From UMGS1649 sp045611765 (GTDB lineage Bacteria > Bacillota > Clostridia > TANB77 > CAG-465), in NCBI GenBank assembly GCA_045611765.1, contig JAZKXT010000012.1:136436-200435 (forward strand): a stretch of DNA of 64,000 bases, written 5' to 3'. The notes beneath the pieces were generated by a model, which worked only from the letters and a program-made list of their open reading frames with translations, was not told the origin of the DNA and ran no database searches. Positions within the stretch are counted from its first letter, which is position 1. Each line of letters begins with the position of its first letter. Below, one piece after another: positions 7,898 to 16,398 of this stretch. Position numbers and translations under genes: made by a program.

Positions 7898-7940
7898 AAA
7901 AAGAATTCCTAGGGATTTAACCCTAGGAGTTCTTTTTTAT
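7898..7940. terminator. Bidirectional terminator between rpmA and the membrane protein
   Basis: The arms are A-rich AGAATTCCTAGGG and CCCTAGGAGTTCT around an ATTTAA loop, followed by T6. The stop codon of the converging minus-strand gene (7923-7925) lies inside the stem. Confidence 0.85.
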
Positions 7941-8987
7941 CAGGCAAATTATGCCACAGATAATTATTACACCTATTCCTATAGGAAATGCGAATTGGAA
8001 GCATCCAAGAATTGGTGCGAATACTGCTAGCGGCAAGTCGAATAAGATGAAACCAGTGAATTCATAATCACCAGCGACAATATCCTTAAATAGAATAAGG
8101 ATGTTTATACCAATTCCTATTCCGCAAGTTATCAAGAAAGCAGACAGACAAGAGGTGAATTTACATTCTTTTACAAATAGACTCATTAAAACAGCTATGA
8201 TACCACCGATAAGCGATGAAAAGAAGCAAATTGTAATTCCGATATCACCTTCGGGAATATAGGTACTGAGGTCTTTCCAACTTTGAGGAATCATCTTGAT
8301 TGCTATGATTAAGACAAGTATGCCAATGGCTAACCAAGCAATAGGACCTAAGCATCCACTATTTTCTTCTGAACCACCGCTAGGTATTGGAGCAGGAGGC
8401 GGAGTAAAATCAGGTTTCTTATACTCATACTCTTGTTTAGGGGGCTCATAAATAGGTGGTTCCTCATGCCGCTTTTCTATTTTAGGCGGTTCTTGTTTAG
8501 GAGGAATATATTTTTGCTCCGGTTTATGTGGAAGCTCTTTTTGCACACTTTGCTGAGTAGAAGTTGTCTTTTTGGGTTGAGTTACCTTGGTTTTTTCTGG
8601 ACTTTTCTTAGGTGTTTCGCTTGCCTTTTGTTTTGGCTCAGTACTACTGACGGGGCATGCAGTTTTCTTGATGAAAGGCGTAGTAAGAGAATGTTTGTAA
8701 GCAATGTAACTTGCTAAGGCGCCCGAATGTGTGCCGGTGTAGGTTCCTAAAATCTTATTATATGACTGGTTACGCAAGATTTTATCTCTATTGTGAGCTT
8801 CGAGAATTCCTTCGTCATGCAAAATCCAACTGTGATCAGAGTAATGGTTAAACTTGGAAAGCAAAGAAGAAGTGCTAAGCCAGGTCACCCCGTTGTCATT
8901 ATAGGTGGCACACATAATACCATCTATAAAAACATGGTTTTCATCATAGAAAATTTGCTTGTCTCCCAATTTCAAAACAAACTTCAT
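7923..8987 (-). CDS. Membrane protein with N-terminal globular domain and Pro-rich linker
   Basis: I do not recognise this 354-aa protein as a named family. Residues 1-90 form a soluble domain rich in aromatic residues (KQIFYDENHVFIDG, GVTWLSTSSLLSK). Residues about 105-205 are a Pro/Lys/Glu/Gln-rich linker with repeats such as PPKQEP and PPIYEPP. Four or five membrane helices follow from about residue 215 to the end, starting at CLGPIAWLAIGILVLIIAI. The start ATG 8987 has GGAGG at 8996-9000. It is monocistronic, and its base use is a little less AT-rich than the neighbours. The layout suggests a surface or sensory membrane protein. Confidence 0.65.
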   Translation of the reverse strand: MKFVLKLGDKQIFYDENHVFIDGIMCATYNDNGVTWLSTSSLLSKFNHYSDHSWILHDEGILEAHNRDKILRNQSYNKILGTYTGTHSGALASYIAYKHSLTTPFIKKTACPVSSTEPKQKASETPKKSPEKTKVTQPKKTTSTQQSVQKELPHKPEQKYIPPKQEPPKIEKRHEEPPIYEPPKQEYEYKKPDFTPPPAPIPSGGSEENSGCLGPIAWLAIGILVLIIAIKMIPQSWKDLSTYIPEGDIGITICFFSSLIGGIIAVLMSLFVKECKFTSCLSAFLITCGIGIGINILILFKDIVAGDYEFTGFILFDLPLAVFAPILGCFQFAFPIGIGVIIICGIICLIKKNS

Positions 8988-9094
8988 ATGTCATACCTCC
9001 ATAAAAATTTTTGTGGAATATACTATTTTAACTCTGTAAATTATATCATAGCGCTAGTGTTATGTCAACAAAACAAAATATCCTCATAATACTA

Positions 9095-9123
9095 TTGTAT
9101 ATCTTTTTTAAATATTATATAAT
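9095..9123 (+). promoter_or_regulatory. Sigma-A promoter of trpS-obg
   Basis: TTGTAT (9095-9100), 17 bp, TATAAT (9118-9123). The start codon of trpS lies 27 bp further on. Confidence 0.7.
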
Positions 9124-9150
9124 ATATAATTATATATCGAGGTGAATTTT

Positions 9151-10176
9151 ATGGAAAATAGGAAAAGAATATTAACTGGAGATAGACCGACAGGAAAATT
9201 ACATATTGGGCATTATTTTGGTTCTTTACAAAATAGAGCAAAACTACAGGATGATTATGATACATTTATCCTTGTGGCGGATGTTCAAGCGTTAACAGAT
9301 AATTTTAATAATCCTGAAAAGGTTAGAGAAAATATATTAGAAACAACAATAGACAATTTGGCATCTGGTGTAGATCCTAAAAAATCTACATTTTTTATAC
9401 AGTCTATGATACCAGAAATAGCTGAGCTTACTGTGTTTTACTCAAATCTTGTAACAGTTTCAAGATTGCAAAGAAATCCAACTATAAAAACAGAAATAGC
9501 TCAGAAAAAAGAATTGTTTGGAAACAGTGGCGAATCTGTAACTTATGGATTCTTAGGATATCCTGTAAGCCAAGCAGCAGATATTACAGCATTTAATGCA
9601 GATTTAGTTCCATGTGGTGAAGACCAAATGCCATTAATAGAACAGGCAAGGGAAATTGTAAGGAAGTTTAATTCACTATATGGTGAAGGAAAAGAAATAC
9701 TTCGCGAACCTGAAGCATTAGTTAGCAAAAATGCTAGAATAAAAGGTCTAGATGGGAATGCCAAAATGGGTAAAAGTTTGGGTAATGCAATTTACCTTGC
9801 GGATGACGATGAAACAATACGTGCAAAAATTAAGTCGGCTGTAACAGACCCTAACAAAATTAGAAAAGATGATCCAGCAAATCCAGATGTTTGTATGGTA
9901 GCATACTATCACAAATTATTTAGTGAAGACAATTTGGAAACAATATGTGATGAATGTAAAAAAGGTCACAGAGGTTGTGTAAACTGTAAAAAAGAACTTG
10001 CAGATAATATTATAAAATATTTAGAACCAATAAGAGAAAGAAGAAGATATTATGAGAGCCACAAAGATGAGGTCAAAAAAATATTAGAAGATGGAACAAA
10101 CAAAGTAAGAGAAATAACTCGTGAAACTTTAAGACAAGTAAAAGAGGCAATGAAAATAAATTACTTTAATGAATAG
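9151..10176 (+). CDS. trpS: Tryptophanyl-tRNA synthetase
   Basis: TrpS charges tRNA-Trp with tryptophan. This 341-aa class I synthetase shows the HIGH motif (KLHIGHYFG, HIGH at 18-21) and the KMSKS equivalent KMGKS (205-209), with normal family length. The start is ATG 9151, 7 nt after CGAGGTG. A GTG three codons upstream belongs to that ribosome site and is rejected. The C-terminal part contains a Cys cluster (CDECKKGHRGCVNCKKE), seen in a subset of TrpS proteins. The stop is 9 bp before obg, so the two are co-transcribed. Confidence 0.97.
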   Translation: MENRKRILTGDRPTGKLHIGHYFGSLQNRAKLQDDYDTFILVADVQALTDNFNNPEKVRENILETTIDNLASGVDPKKSTFFIQSMIPEIAELTVFYSNLVTVSRLQRNPTIKTEIAQKKELFGNSGESVTYGFLGYPVSQAADITAFNADLVPCGEDQMPLIEQAREIVRKFNSLYGEGKEILREPEALVSKNARIKGLDGNAKMGKSLGNAIYLADDDETIRAKIKSAVTDPNKIRKDDPANPDVCMVAYYHKLFSEDNLETICDECKKGHRGCVNCKKELADNIIKYLEPIRERRRYYESHKDEVKKILEDGTNKVREITRETLRQVKEAMKINYFNE

Positions 10177-10185
10177 GAGAATCAA

Positions 10186-11466
10186 ATGTTTGTAGATTAC
10201 ACAAAAATAAAAGTAAAAGCAGGAGACGGTGGAAATGGAGCAATGACCTTCCACAGAGAAAAATACGTAGATAACGGCGGCCCAGATGGTGGTGACGGTG
10301 GCCGTGGCGGTAGCATAATCTTTAAGGTGCATCCAGGAATGAATACACTACTAAACTTTAGTTATAATAAAAAGATAGAGGCTAAAAATGGTGAAAATGG
10401 TGCTAAAAAAAATGCTACTGGTAAGAGTGCGGAAGATGTTATAATTGATGTGCCTAAAGGAACGGTTGTAAGAGATTTGGCTACTGGTAAAATTATAGCA
10501 GATTTAGCTACTGATGGTGCCGAAGCGGTTATAGCACGTGGAGGAAAAGGTGGAAAAGGAAATCAACATTTCGCAAATTCTGTACGTCAAGCGCCTCGTT
10601 TTTCAGAACAAGGCGAACCAGGAGAACAAAAAGATCTAGAACTAGAATTAAAACTTATAGCTGATGTTGGACTTGTAGGATTTCCAAACGTAGGTAAATC
10701 TACAATAATTTCTACGGTATCTTCAGCTAAACCTAAAGTTGCAAATTATCATTTTACAACACTTGAACCAAGTCTTGGGGTAGTTAAAGCCAAAGATGGA
10801 ACTACATTTGTAATGGCAGACATCCCGGGAATTATAGAAGGTGCAAGCGAAGGTGTAGGGCTTGGAATTAAATTCTTGAGACACGTAGAAAGGAATAGGA
10901 TATTACTACACGTAATAGATATTTCTGGAAGTGAAGATAGAGATCCGATAGACGATTATTATACAATTAATGTTGAACTTAGAAAGTTTAGTGAAAAGCT
11001 CGCAAACAAGCCGCAAATAATTGTAGCAAATAAATCTGATGTGTTAGTTGATGAAACAAAATTAGAAGAATTGAAAGAGGTTTGTGCGAGGGATGGTAGA
11101 CAAGTAATTAGCATATCTGCTGCAACAAGAACTAATATAGACGAATTGGTAGAAGTAGTTGCAAAAACGTTAAAAGAACTTCCTGAAGAGCAAGAATCAT
11201 TTGTGGACGAGGAAATATTTACAATAACTCTAGATAAAAATGATGAAGACGATTTTTATATTGAAATTATAGAGTGTGAATATTGTGTAAAAGGTCCTGC
11301 CATAGATAGACTTATGAGAAGAGTAAATGTGGAAGACTTTGAGTCAAGACAATATATGCAGCGTGCACTTAAAAACTTAGGAGTTATGTCAAAACTTAGA
11401 GAAATGGATATTGAAGCGGGGGACACTGTGGATATTAAAGGGTTTAAATTCAATTGGGAAGAATAA
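10186..11466 (+). CDS. obg: GTPase Obg
   Basis: Obg is an essential ribosome-associated GTPase linked to 50S maturation, the stringent response and sporulation. The domain order is complete: the Gly-rich Obg fold (residues 1-158, with GGPDGGDGGRGG), then the G domain with G1 GFPNVGKS (165-172), G3 DIPG (212-215) and G4 NKSD (282-285), then a C-terminal OCT domain ending KGFKFNWEE. The protein is 426 aa. It follows trpS by 9 bp. In Clostridia obg commonly sits by rplU-rpmA; here trpS and an inverted membrane-protein gene intervene. Confidence 0.97.
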   Translation: MFVDYTKIKVKAGDGGNGAMTFHREKYVDNGGPDGGDGGRGGSIIFKVHPGMNTLLNFSYNKKIEAKNGENGAKKNATGKSAEDVIIDVPKGTVVRDLATGKIIADLATDGAEAVIARGGKGGKGNQHFANSVRQAPRFSEQGEPGEQKDLELELKLIADVGLVGFPNVGKSTIISTVSSAKPKVANYHFTTLEPSLGVVKAKDGTTFVMADIPGIIEGASEGVGLGIKFLRHVERNRILLHVIDISGSEDRDPIDDYYTINVELRKFSEKLANKPQIIVANKSDVLVDETKLEELKEVCARDGRQVISISAATRTNIDELVEVVAKTLKELPEEQESFVDEEIFTITLDKNDEDDFYIEIIECEYCVKGPAIDRLMRRVNVEDFESRQYMQRALKNLGVMSKLREMDIEAGDTVDIKGFKFNWEE

Positions 11467-11510
11467 CCTGTGGACAACACGCATAATATGTATAAACAGG
11501 AGGCGTGTTA

Positions 11511-11765
11511 ATGGAATATTTAGGTTTTGTAGGAGCGATTATAGCTTTAATAATAATAGTAAGAATATTAGCTTGGCCAATAAAGAAAATTCTAAAGCTT
11601 TTTATAAATGTAGCAATAGGCGTTGCGCTATTATTCTTATTTAATTCGTTTGGAGGAGCTTGGCTTGGAATAGTTATTCCAATAAATTGGATTACGGCAT
11701 TAATAGTAGGGCTTTTAGGAATTCCTGGATTTATTGGGGTACTAGTATTTTCTTTAATATTTTAA
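11511..11765 (+). CDS. bofA: Pro-sigma-K processing inhibitor BofA family protein
   Basis: This 84-aa protein is almost entirely hydrophobic, with three membrane stretches and a GAWLGIVIPINWITALIVGLLGIPG block typical of BofA. In Bacillus BofA holds the SpoIVFB protease inactive in the outer forespore membrane until the forespore signals engulfment. In Clostridia the same fold occurs more widely and the partner is not always known. The start is ATG 11511 behind AGGAGG (11498-11503); a GTG at 11505 lies too close to the ribosome site. It is probably the last gene of the trpS-obg transcript. Confidence 0.75.
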   Translation: MEYLGFVGAIIALIIIVRILAWPIKKILKLFINVAIGVALLFLFNSFGGAWLGIVIPINWITALIVGLLGIPGFIGVLVFSLIF

Positions 11766-11794
11766 TTGAAATTAAATTCCGCTTGTGGTACAAT
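11766..11794 (+). promoter_or_regulatory. Promoter of tRNA-Gly
   Basis: TTGAAA (11766-11771), 17 bp, TACAAT (11789-11794). The tRNA starts 10 bp downstream. The spacer contains AATTCCGCTT (11775-11784), an exact inverted copy of AAGCGGAATT (11803-11812), which includes the tRNA acceptor end. Confidence 0.75.
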
Positions 11795-11804
11795 AAGACC
11801 ATAA

Positions 11805-11878
11805 GCGGAATTAGTTTAGTGGTAGAATGCAAGGCTTCCGATCTTTCGGCGTGGGTTCGATTCCCACATTCCGCTCCA
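11805..11878 (+). tRNA. tRNA-Gly (anticodon TCC)
   Basis: This 74-nt cloverleaf has the acceptor pair GCGGAAT/ATTCCGC, a D arm with GTTTAGTGGTAGAAT, the anticodon loop CTTCCGA, the T arm GTGGG-TTCGATT-CCCAC, and an encoded CCA. The anticodon is TCC (reads GGA/GGG). The anticodon stem is imperfect: CAAGG against TCTTT leaves a C27-T43 mismatch and a G31-T39 wobble, and position 37 is G rather than the common A. Promoter and terminator flank it, so it is a lone, independently expressed tRNA gene. Confidence 0.9.
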
Positions 11879-11882
11879 TAGA

Positions 11883-11926
11883 AAAACAACTTACGGTAAA
11901 ATGTGGCACCGTAAGTTGTTTTATAT
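11883..11926. terminator. Bidirectional terminator after tRNA-Gly
   Basis: A perfect 15-bp stem, AAAACAACTTACGGT (11883-11897) / ACCGTAAGTTGTTTT (11908-11922). It ends the tRNA transcript and the converging HD-hydrolase gene. Confidence 0.85.
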
Positions 11927-11927
11927 A

Positions 11928-12587
11928 TTAATAATTTGCATTCCATTCATCTAAAAATTCATTTACAAAATCTTTCATATAATCTGTTCTTTTTTTAGCT
12001 AGTTCTTTAGCAGTTTTGGTATTCATATTATCTCCAAGTTTAAATAGTTTATGATAGAAATGGTGTATTGTAGAGGCGTCATCCTTTTCATCTTCTGAAT
12101 AATCATTTTGGGTATTTAATGGAACGCTAGAATTATACATAACTATATTATGAGCACCGCCATAAGAAAAAGTTCTACCAATTCCAATAGCACCAATAGC
12201 GTCTAAATTATCGGCATCTTGTAATATCAAAGCATTTATATCATCAACATTATTTCCATACCAATTATATAGTTCGTGATATTCAATACAGTAACAAATT
12301 TTATCTATTTGTTCATTAGATAAATCTACTTTGGATAATATTTTTCTAATAGTACCTAAAGAGTCTTTAGGCGAAACAAAAGAGCCTGTTTCATTTTGCA
12401 TTATTCTATGTACATCGTGAAGAAAAGCAGCAATACCTATTACTATTCTGTCTCCACCTTCTTTTCCTTGAAGATACAATGCGGTATTCATTGTTCTTTC
12501 TAAATGACTAATATCGTGACCGCTAGAATCCTTTTTAAACAATTCGATTACAATAGGTCGTAAATCTTCTATATATTTTTCTAACAT
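11928..12587 (-). CDS. HD-domain phosphohydrolase
   Basis: This 219-aa protein belongs to the larger cytosolic HD phosphohydrolases of the YedJ type. Metal-ligand motifs in order are GHDISHLERT (H24-x3-H28), FLHDVH (H57-D58), EYHE near residue 103 and LQDADNLDAIGAIG near 121-134. These hydrolases cleave nucleotide or other phosphoesters with a divalent metal; the substrate here is not known. Its start codon almost abuts the stop of the upstream TIM-barrel gene, with AAGGAGG spanning the junction, so the two are translationally coupled. Confidence 0.8.
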   Translation of the reverse strand: MLEKYIEDLRPIVIELFKKDSSGHDISHLERTMNTALYLQGKEGGDRIVIGIAAFLHDVHRIMQNETGSFVSPKDSLGTIRKILSKVDLSNEQIDKICYCIEYHELYNWYGNNVDDINALILQDADNLDAIGAIGIGRTFSYGGAHNIVMYNSSVPLNTQNDYSEDEKDDASTIHHFYHKLFKLGDNMNTKTAKELAKKRTDYMKDFVNEFLDEWNANY

Positions 12588-12588
12588 G

Positions 12589-13383
12589 TTAATCCTCCTT
12601 TAACATTTCATTTAATTTTTCCCCAACTTCAAATCCTTTTTTATAGAAAGATCCAATATCCATATCTAAATATTTATTTCTATAACAAAGCTCTAAAGTA
12701 ACGGGACCTATATAATTGCATTTCTTTAGGTTACTTATTACTTGCACCCAATCTAATGTACCGTCAAAAGGTATTAAATGTAAATCATCACTTTGGTCGT
12801 TATCGTGCAAATGTACAGCAAATATTTTGTCTTTAAATTTTTCAAAATTAAATTTATCGTTAAAATGAACATGATAATGTCCAGAATCGAAACATATACC
12901 AACGTTGTCAATTACAATATTGTCTATAACATATTCTAGATAACCTTGAATTTTAGTGTTTTCAAACGCAACTTTTACTTCAAGCTTTTTAGCGTATGCT
13001 AAAATTTCTTTTAATCGATTTAAACCTATTTCATTGTATTGGGGGGCCTCGTTTTTACTAGTTAAATGCATTATAACCATTGGTATATTATTTTCTTTGC
13101 ATATTTTGATATCATTTTTATAACTTTCAACCAAACTGCTACCAACATCATTATCTAGCCATAAATTGTTTATATACTTATATCCCAAGTGGGCAAAAAT
13201 AACATTTAAGCCACATTTTCTTATATATTCTAATTGTTTCTCTTGGCTAATTAACCAATCTTTATTATACCATTGTATAAATACATTCTTAAATCCAGCG
13301 CTTTTTATAGCATCTACTGTTTCGTAAATAGTAACGTTTTTGTTATCGTTACTAACTAATACTGCGATATTATTAACATTCAT
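12589..13383 (-). CDS. Sugar phosphate isomerase/epimerase-like TIM-barrel protein
   Basis: A 264-aa protein of the xylose isomerase-like TIM-barrel (AP endonuclease 2) superfamily. Metal-binding positions can be followed along the barrel: HLGYKY, MHLTSKNEAPQ, AFENTK (conserved Glu), ICFDSGHYH (Asp and His), VHLHDND (His, Asp) and the final LELCYRN (Glu). These enzymes isomerise or epimerise sugars or related ketoses. The HDNDQSDDLHLIPFDG stretch matches the usual HxHDN...DxHxxPG region. The substrate is unknown. It heads a two-gene minus-strand unit with the HD hydrolase. Confidence 0.8.
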   Translation of the reverse strand: MNVNNIAVLVSNDNKNVTIYETVDAIKSAGFKNVFIQWYNKDWLISQEKQLEYIRKCGLNVIFAHLGYKYINNLWLDNDVGSSLVESYKNDIKICKENNIPMVIMHLTSKNEAPQYNEIGLNRLKEILAYAKKLEVKVAFENTKIQGYLEYVIDNIVIDNVGICFDSGHYHVHFNDKFNFEKFKDKIFAVHLHDNDQSDDLHLIPFDGTLDWVQVISNLKKCNYIGPVTLELCYRNKYLDMDIGSFYKKGFEVGEKLNEMLKED

Positions 13384-13594
13384 AATTTTTCTCCTATTTT
13401 AATTGTCGAAATTGCTATAACCTATTTGCAAGCACCTTTATTATATATCAATTCATCAAAAAATCCTATAGCTTATAAAAATAATATTAGATTACATATA
13501 TAACTTTAAGAAGATGATTATTTTAGCGTAATTTGTAGTTTAATCTCGCTCTAAAATTAATGTTTCTCAAATTCGACATTTTAAACTAAAAAAC

Positions 13595-13623
13595 TTGAAT
13601 ACAGCCTCCTCTTTTGATATAAT
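13595..13623 (+). promoter_or_regulatory. Promoter of the glucosaminidase operon
   Basis: TTGAAT (13595-13600), 17 bp, TATAAT (13618-13623) with an upstream TGA (extended -10). The GTG start is 28 bp downstream. The rest of the 267-bp gap (13384-13650) shows no gene. Confidence 0.75.
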
Positions 13624-13650
13624 CATGACTAAAAGAGAGGTTAGTTTTAA

Positions 13651-16383
13651 GTGATTAAATTACCAAAGAAATTTAAATGGGGTTCAAAAATATTTGGTAT
13701 ATCTATAGCACTTTTATTTATGTTAAATAGTACAGAGGCAAGTATAAGAAAAGATTTGCCTGTGTCAAAAGTGTCGGACGAATTTCCGGAGACGTACCAA
13801 CTATATATAGATAAATTAAAAGAGAGATATCCTACAGCGACATTTAAAGCTGTATACACTGGTTTGGATTGGAACTTAGTATTAAAACATGAAAGCTATG
13901 AGGTAAAAAAGGGAATTAGTTTGGTGCCAAGTAGTTATTCAACAGTATGGAAGAAAGATGGAAAAAACATATATATGGATGGCAACTTTGTAGTAGCATC
14001 AAAAAGTGCAGTAGCATACGTACTTGATCCAAGAAATTCCTTGTATGAAAAAACAGTATTTCAGTTCGAAGGTCTTTCATACAATCCAAATATAACGACG
14101 GATGTAATAGAAAAAGTAATGAGTTCATCACCAATGATAGGGTCATATTCTAATAAGTATAAAAATGCTGGACAATGGATAGAGATGGACATGTCTTACG
14201 CAGATATTATACATAAAGTAGGGGAAGAACAAGGTGTTAGTAGTGTATATATTGCTTCAAGATTAATACAAGAAACATCAGGAGACATTGTAAACAATGG
14301 CAGTATTAACGGCTCGAATGTGACATATCCAGGGGTATACAATTTCTTTAATATTGGTGCTACACCGAATGCAGATGGAACGGGCGCGGTTTTAAATGGT
14401 TTAAAATATGCCAAGTCGCAAGGATGGACAAATCCGTATTTTGCTATATCCGGTGGAGTAAGTGAGATAAAAAATTCATATATAAAATATGGTCAAGATA
14501 CAGTATATTTCCAAAAATTCGATGTTAATAATCCGTATGGTAATGCGAGCGCGCTTATGGCGTATCAATACCAAACTAACATAATGGCTCCTACAAGTGA
14601 GAGTTTAATATCTTATAGGGCATATAGTAAATTAGATATGCTAGATGCAGCTTTTACATTCTACATTCCAGTATACAACAACATGCCACAAGACCCTACG
14701 CCATATCCTGCTGGAGATACAGCAAAGTTTGAGGTAGACAACACTAAAGTATACTTAGATGATACAACAGATAGTGGTAAAGAAATATTTAATATTCGTT
14801 CTTCAGCAAATGCTGAGCTAGATAATATAATATATACAATAACAGAAACTTCAGAAGATGCAAATGAAAGAACAATATTAACTAGAACACAAAAAGGAAA
14901 TGGCTATGACTGGGATTATGTAGAAGTTAAAATTGATGGTAAAACTGTTAAGGGATATGTATGGAAAGACTATGTACAAACATACCAATATACAAAAGTA
15001 GAGAGTGTTTCTTTAGATAAGACGGAAATTACAATAGAAGAGGATGAAACATTAAAATTGGTAGCGACGGTAATGCCAGAAGGTGCTAGGTTTAAAGAAA
15101 TAATATGGGCATCTTCACATAACAATATAGTAACTGTGGAAAATGGAGAGATAAAAGGTGTTGGTGTGGGAACAGCAACTATAACAGCTGCAACTGAAGA
15201 TCAAGGTAAAATAGCAGTGTGTCAAGTTACTGTAAATGAGAAACCATATGACATGACATTAGATAAGGATGCATATACAGTAGAAGCTGGATGTCAAATA
15301 ACACCAACAGTAACGCTAAAAAAAGTGGAACAATATACACTAACAGTTGCAGATGAAAATATTGCAAAAGTAATAGATAATAAAACTATAGAAGGCTTGG
15401 CTGAAGGAGAAACAACAATTGAGGTGCGTGCTGTAGGGGTTGAACTTGTAAAAACAGCAAAACTTACAGTAACTCCAAAAGAATATTTAATAATAACGGA
15501 TAAAGAGGAATATACTGTAGAAGTAGAAAGTACAACAACTCCAACTGTTACTTTGAAAAATATACAAGGTTATACATTAGAGATAGTAGATACAACTATA
15601 GCATTGCTAGAAGACAAGACTATAAAGGGAATAAAGGCAGGAGAAACGACTTTAAGAATATTAGGTATTGGTACAGAAATGGTCAAAGAAGTGAAGTTAA
15701 TAGTATCTCCTAAGGAACAAAAAATAACTTTAGATAAGCAAGAATATATTATAAGAATAGGTGAAACTGTAACGCCAGAAATTACGCTTAAAAACATAGA
15801 AGGATATACTTTAGAGGTATTAGATACAACTATAGCGACTGTAGAAGATAAAACTGTAAAAGGTGTAGTGGCAGGCGAGACAATATTAAGAGTGCTAGGG
15901 ATAGATACAGAAATTGTTAAAGAGGTAAAATTAACAGTACTACCAAATGAAAGTTATACATTAGACGAAAGTATAAAATTAGATGTTGAAACTAAACAAA
16001 TTTCAGGAATATCTGAGGCAACGAAAGTTTCGGATGTTAAGTCGAAAATAAAGATTGAAGGATTAAATGTTAAGTTCAAAGATATTAATAATAATGAACT
16101 AACAGATGAATCTTTAATAGGAACTGGAACAATAATAGCATTCTTAAGAGAAGATAATACGGAATATGATAAACTAACGGTTGTTGTATATGGAGATGTA
16201 AACGGTGACGGTTACATATTTGCAAACGACTATGTATTAATAAAAAATTATATAATGGGTGAAGGCGATTTGACTAGCATAGGTAAAACCGCAGCAGATG
16301 TTAGTAGAGATACGTATGTATATGCAAATGATTATGTACTAATAAAAAATTATATAATGGGTGAAGGAAGTATCACTCAGTAA
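13651..16383 (+). CDS. Secreted glucosaminidase-type autolysin with Big2 repeats and dockerin
   Basis: A 910-aa exported modular protein. In order: a signal peptide (to about residue 28), a glucosaminidase-like (LytD/GH73-type) catalytic region with SRLIQETSGD near residue 205-215 (probable catalytic Glu), an SH3b-like segment (IRSSANAELDN to GYVWKDYV), a Big2 Ig-like domain (about 450-530), three tandem 79-aa beta repeats (about 533-768), a spacer, and a dockerin-like tail (847-910). The tail has two DYVLIKNYIMGEG helices; the first Ca loop DVNGDG is canonical, the second (DVSRDT) degenerate. It starts at GTG 13651 after AGAGAGG. It should cut wall glycan and dock to a cohesin-like partner. 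Confidence 0.8.
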   Translation: MIKLPKKFKWGSKIFGISIALLFMLNSTEASIRKDLPVSKVSDEFPETYQLYIDKLKERYPTATFKAVYTGLDWNLVLKHESYEVKKGISLVPSSYSTVWKKDGKNIYMDGNFVVASKSAVAYVLDPRNSLYEKTVFQFEGLSYNPNITTDVIEKVMSSSPMIGSYSNKYKNAGQWIEMDMSYADIIHKVGEEQGVSSVYIASRLIQETSGDIVNNGSINGSNVTYPGVYNFFNIGATPNADGTGAVLNGLKYAKSQGWTNPYFAISGGVSEIKNSYIKYGQDTVYFQKFDVNNPYGNASALMAYQYQTNIMAPTSESLISYRAYSKLDMLDAAFTFYIPVYNNMPQDPTPYPAGDTAKFEVDNTKVYLDDTTDSGKEIFNIRSSANAELDNIIYTITETSEDANERTILTRTQKGNGYDWDYVEVKIDGKTVKGYVWKDYVQTYQYTKVESVSLDKTEITIEEDETLKLVATVMPEGARFKEIIWASSHNNIVTVENGEIKGVGVGTATITAATEDQGKIAVCQVTVNEKPYDMTLDKDAYTVEAGCQITPTVTLKKVEQYTLTVADENIAKVIDNKTIEGLAEGETTIEVRAVGVELVKTAKLTVTPKEYLIITDKEEYTVEVESTTTPTVTLKNIQGYTLEIVDTTIALLEDKTIKGIKAGETTLRILGIGTEMVKEVKLIVSPKEQKITLDKQEYIIRIGETVTPEITLKNIEGYTLEVLDTTIATVEDKTVKGVVAGETILRVLGIDTEIVKEVKLTVLPNESYTLDESIKLDVETKQISGISEATKVSDVKSKIKIEGLNVKFKDINNNELTDESLIGTGTIIAFLREDNTEYDKLTVVVYGDVNGDGYIFANDYVLIKNYIMGEGDLTSIGKTAADVSRDTYVYANDYVLIKNYIMGEGSITQ

Positions 16384-16398
16384 GAAAGGAATATAGTA

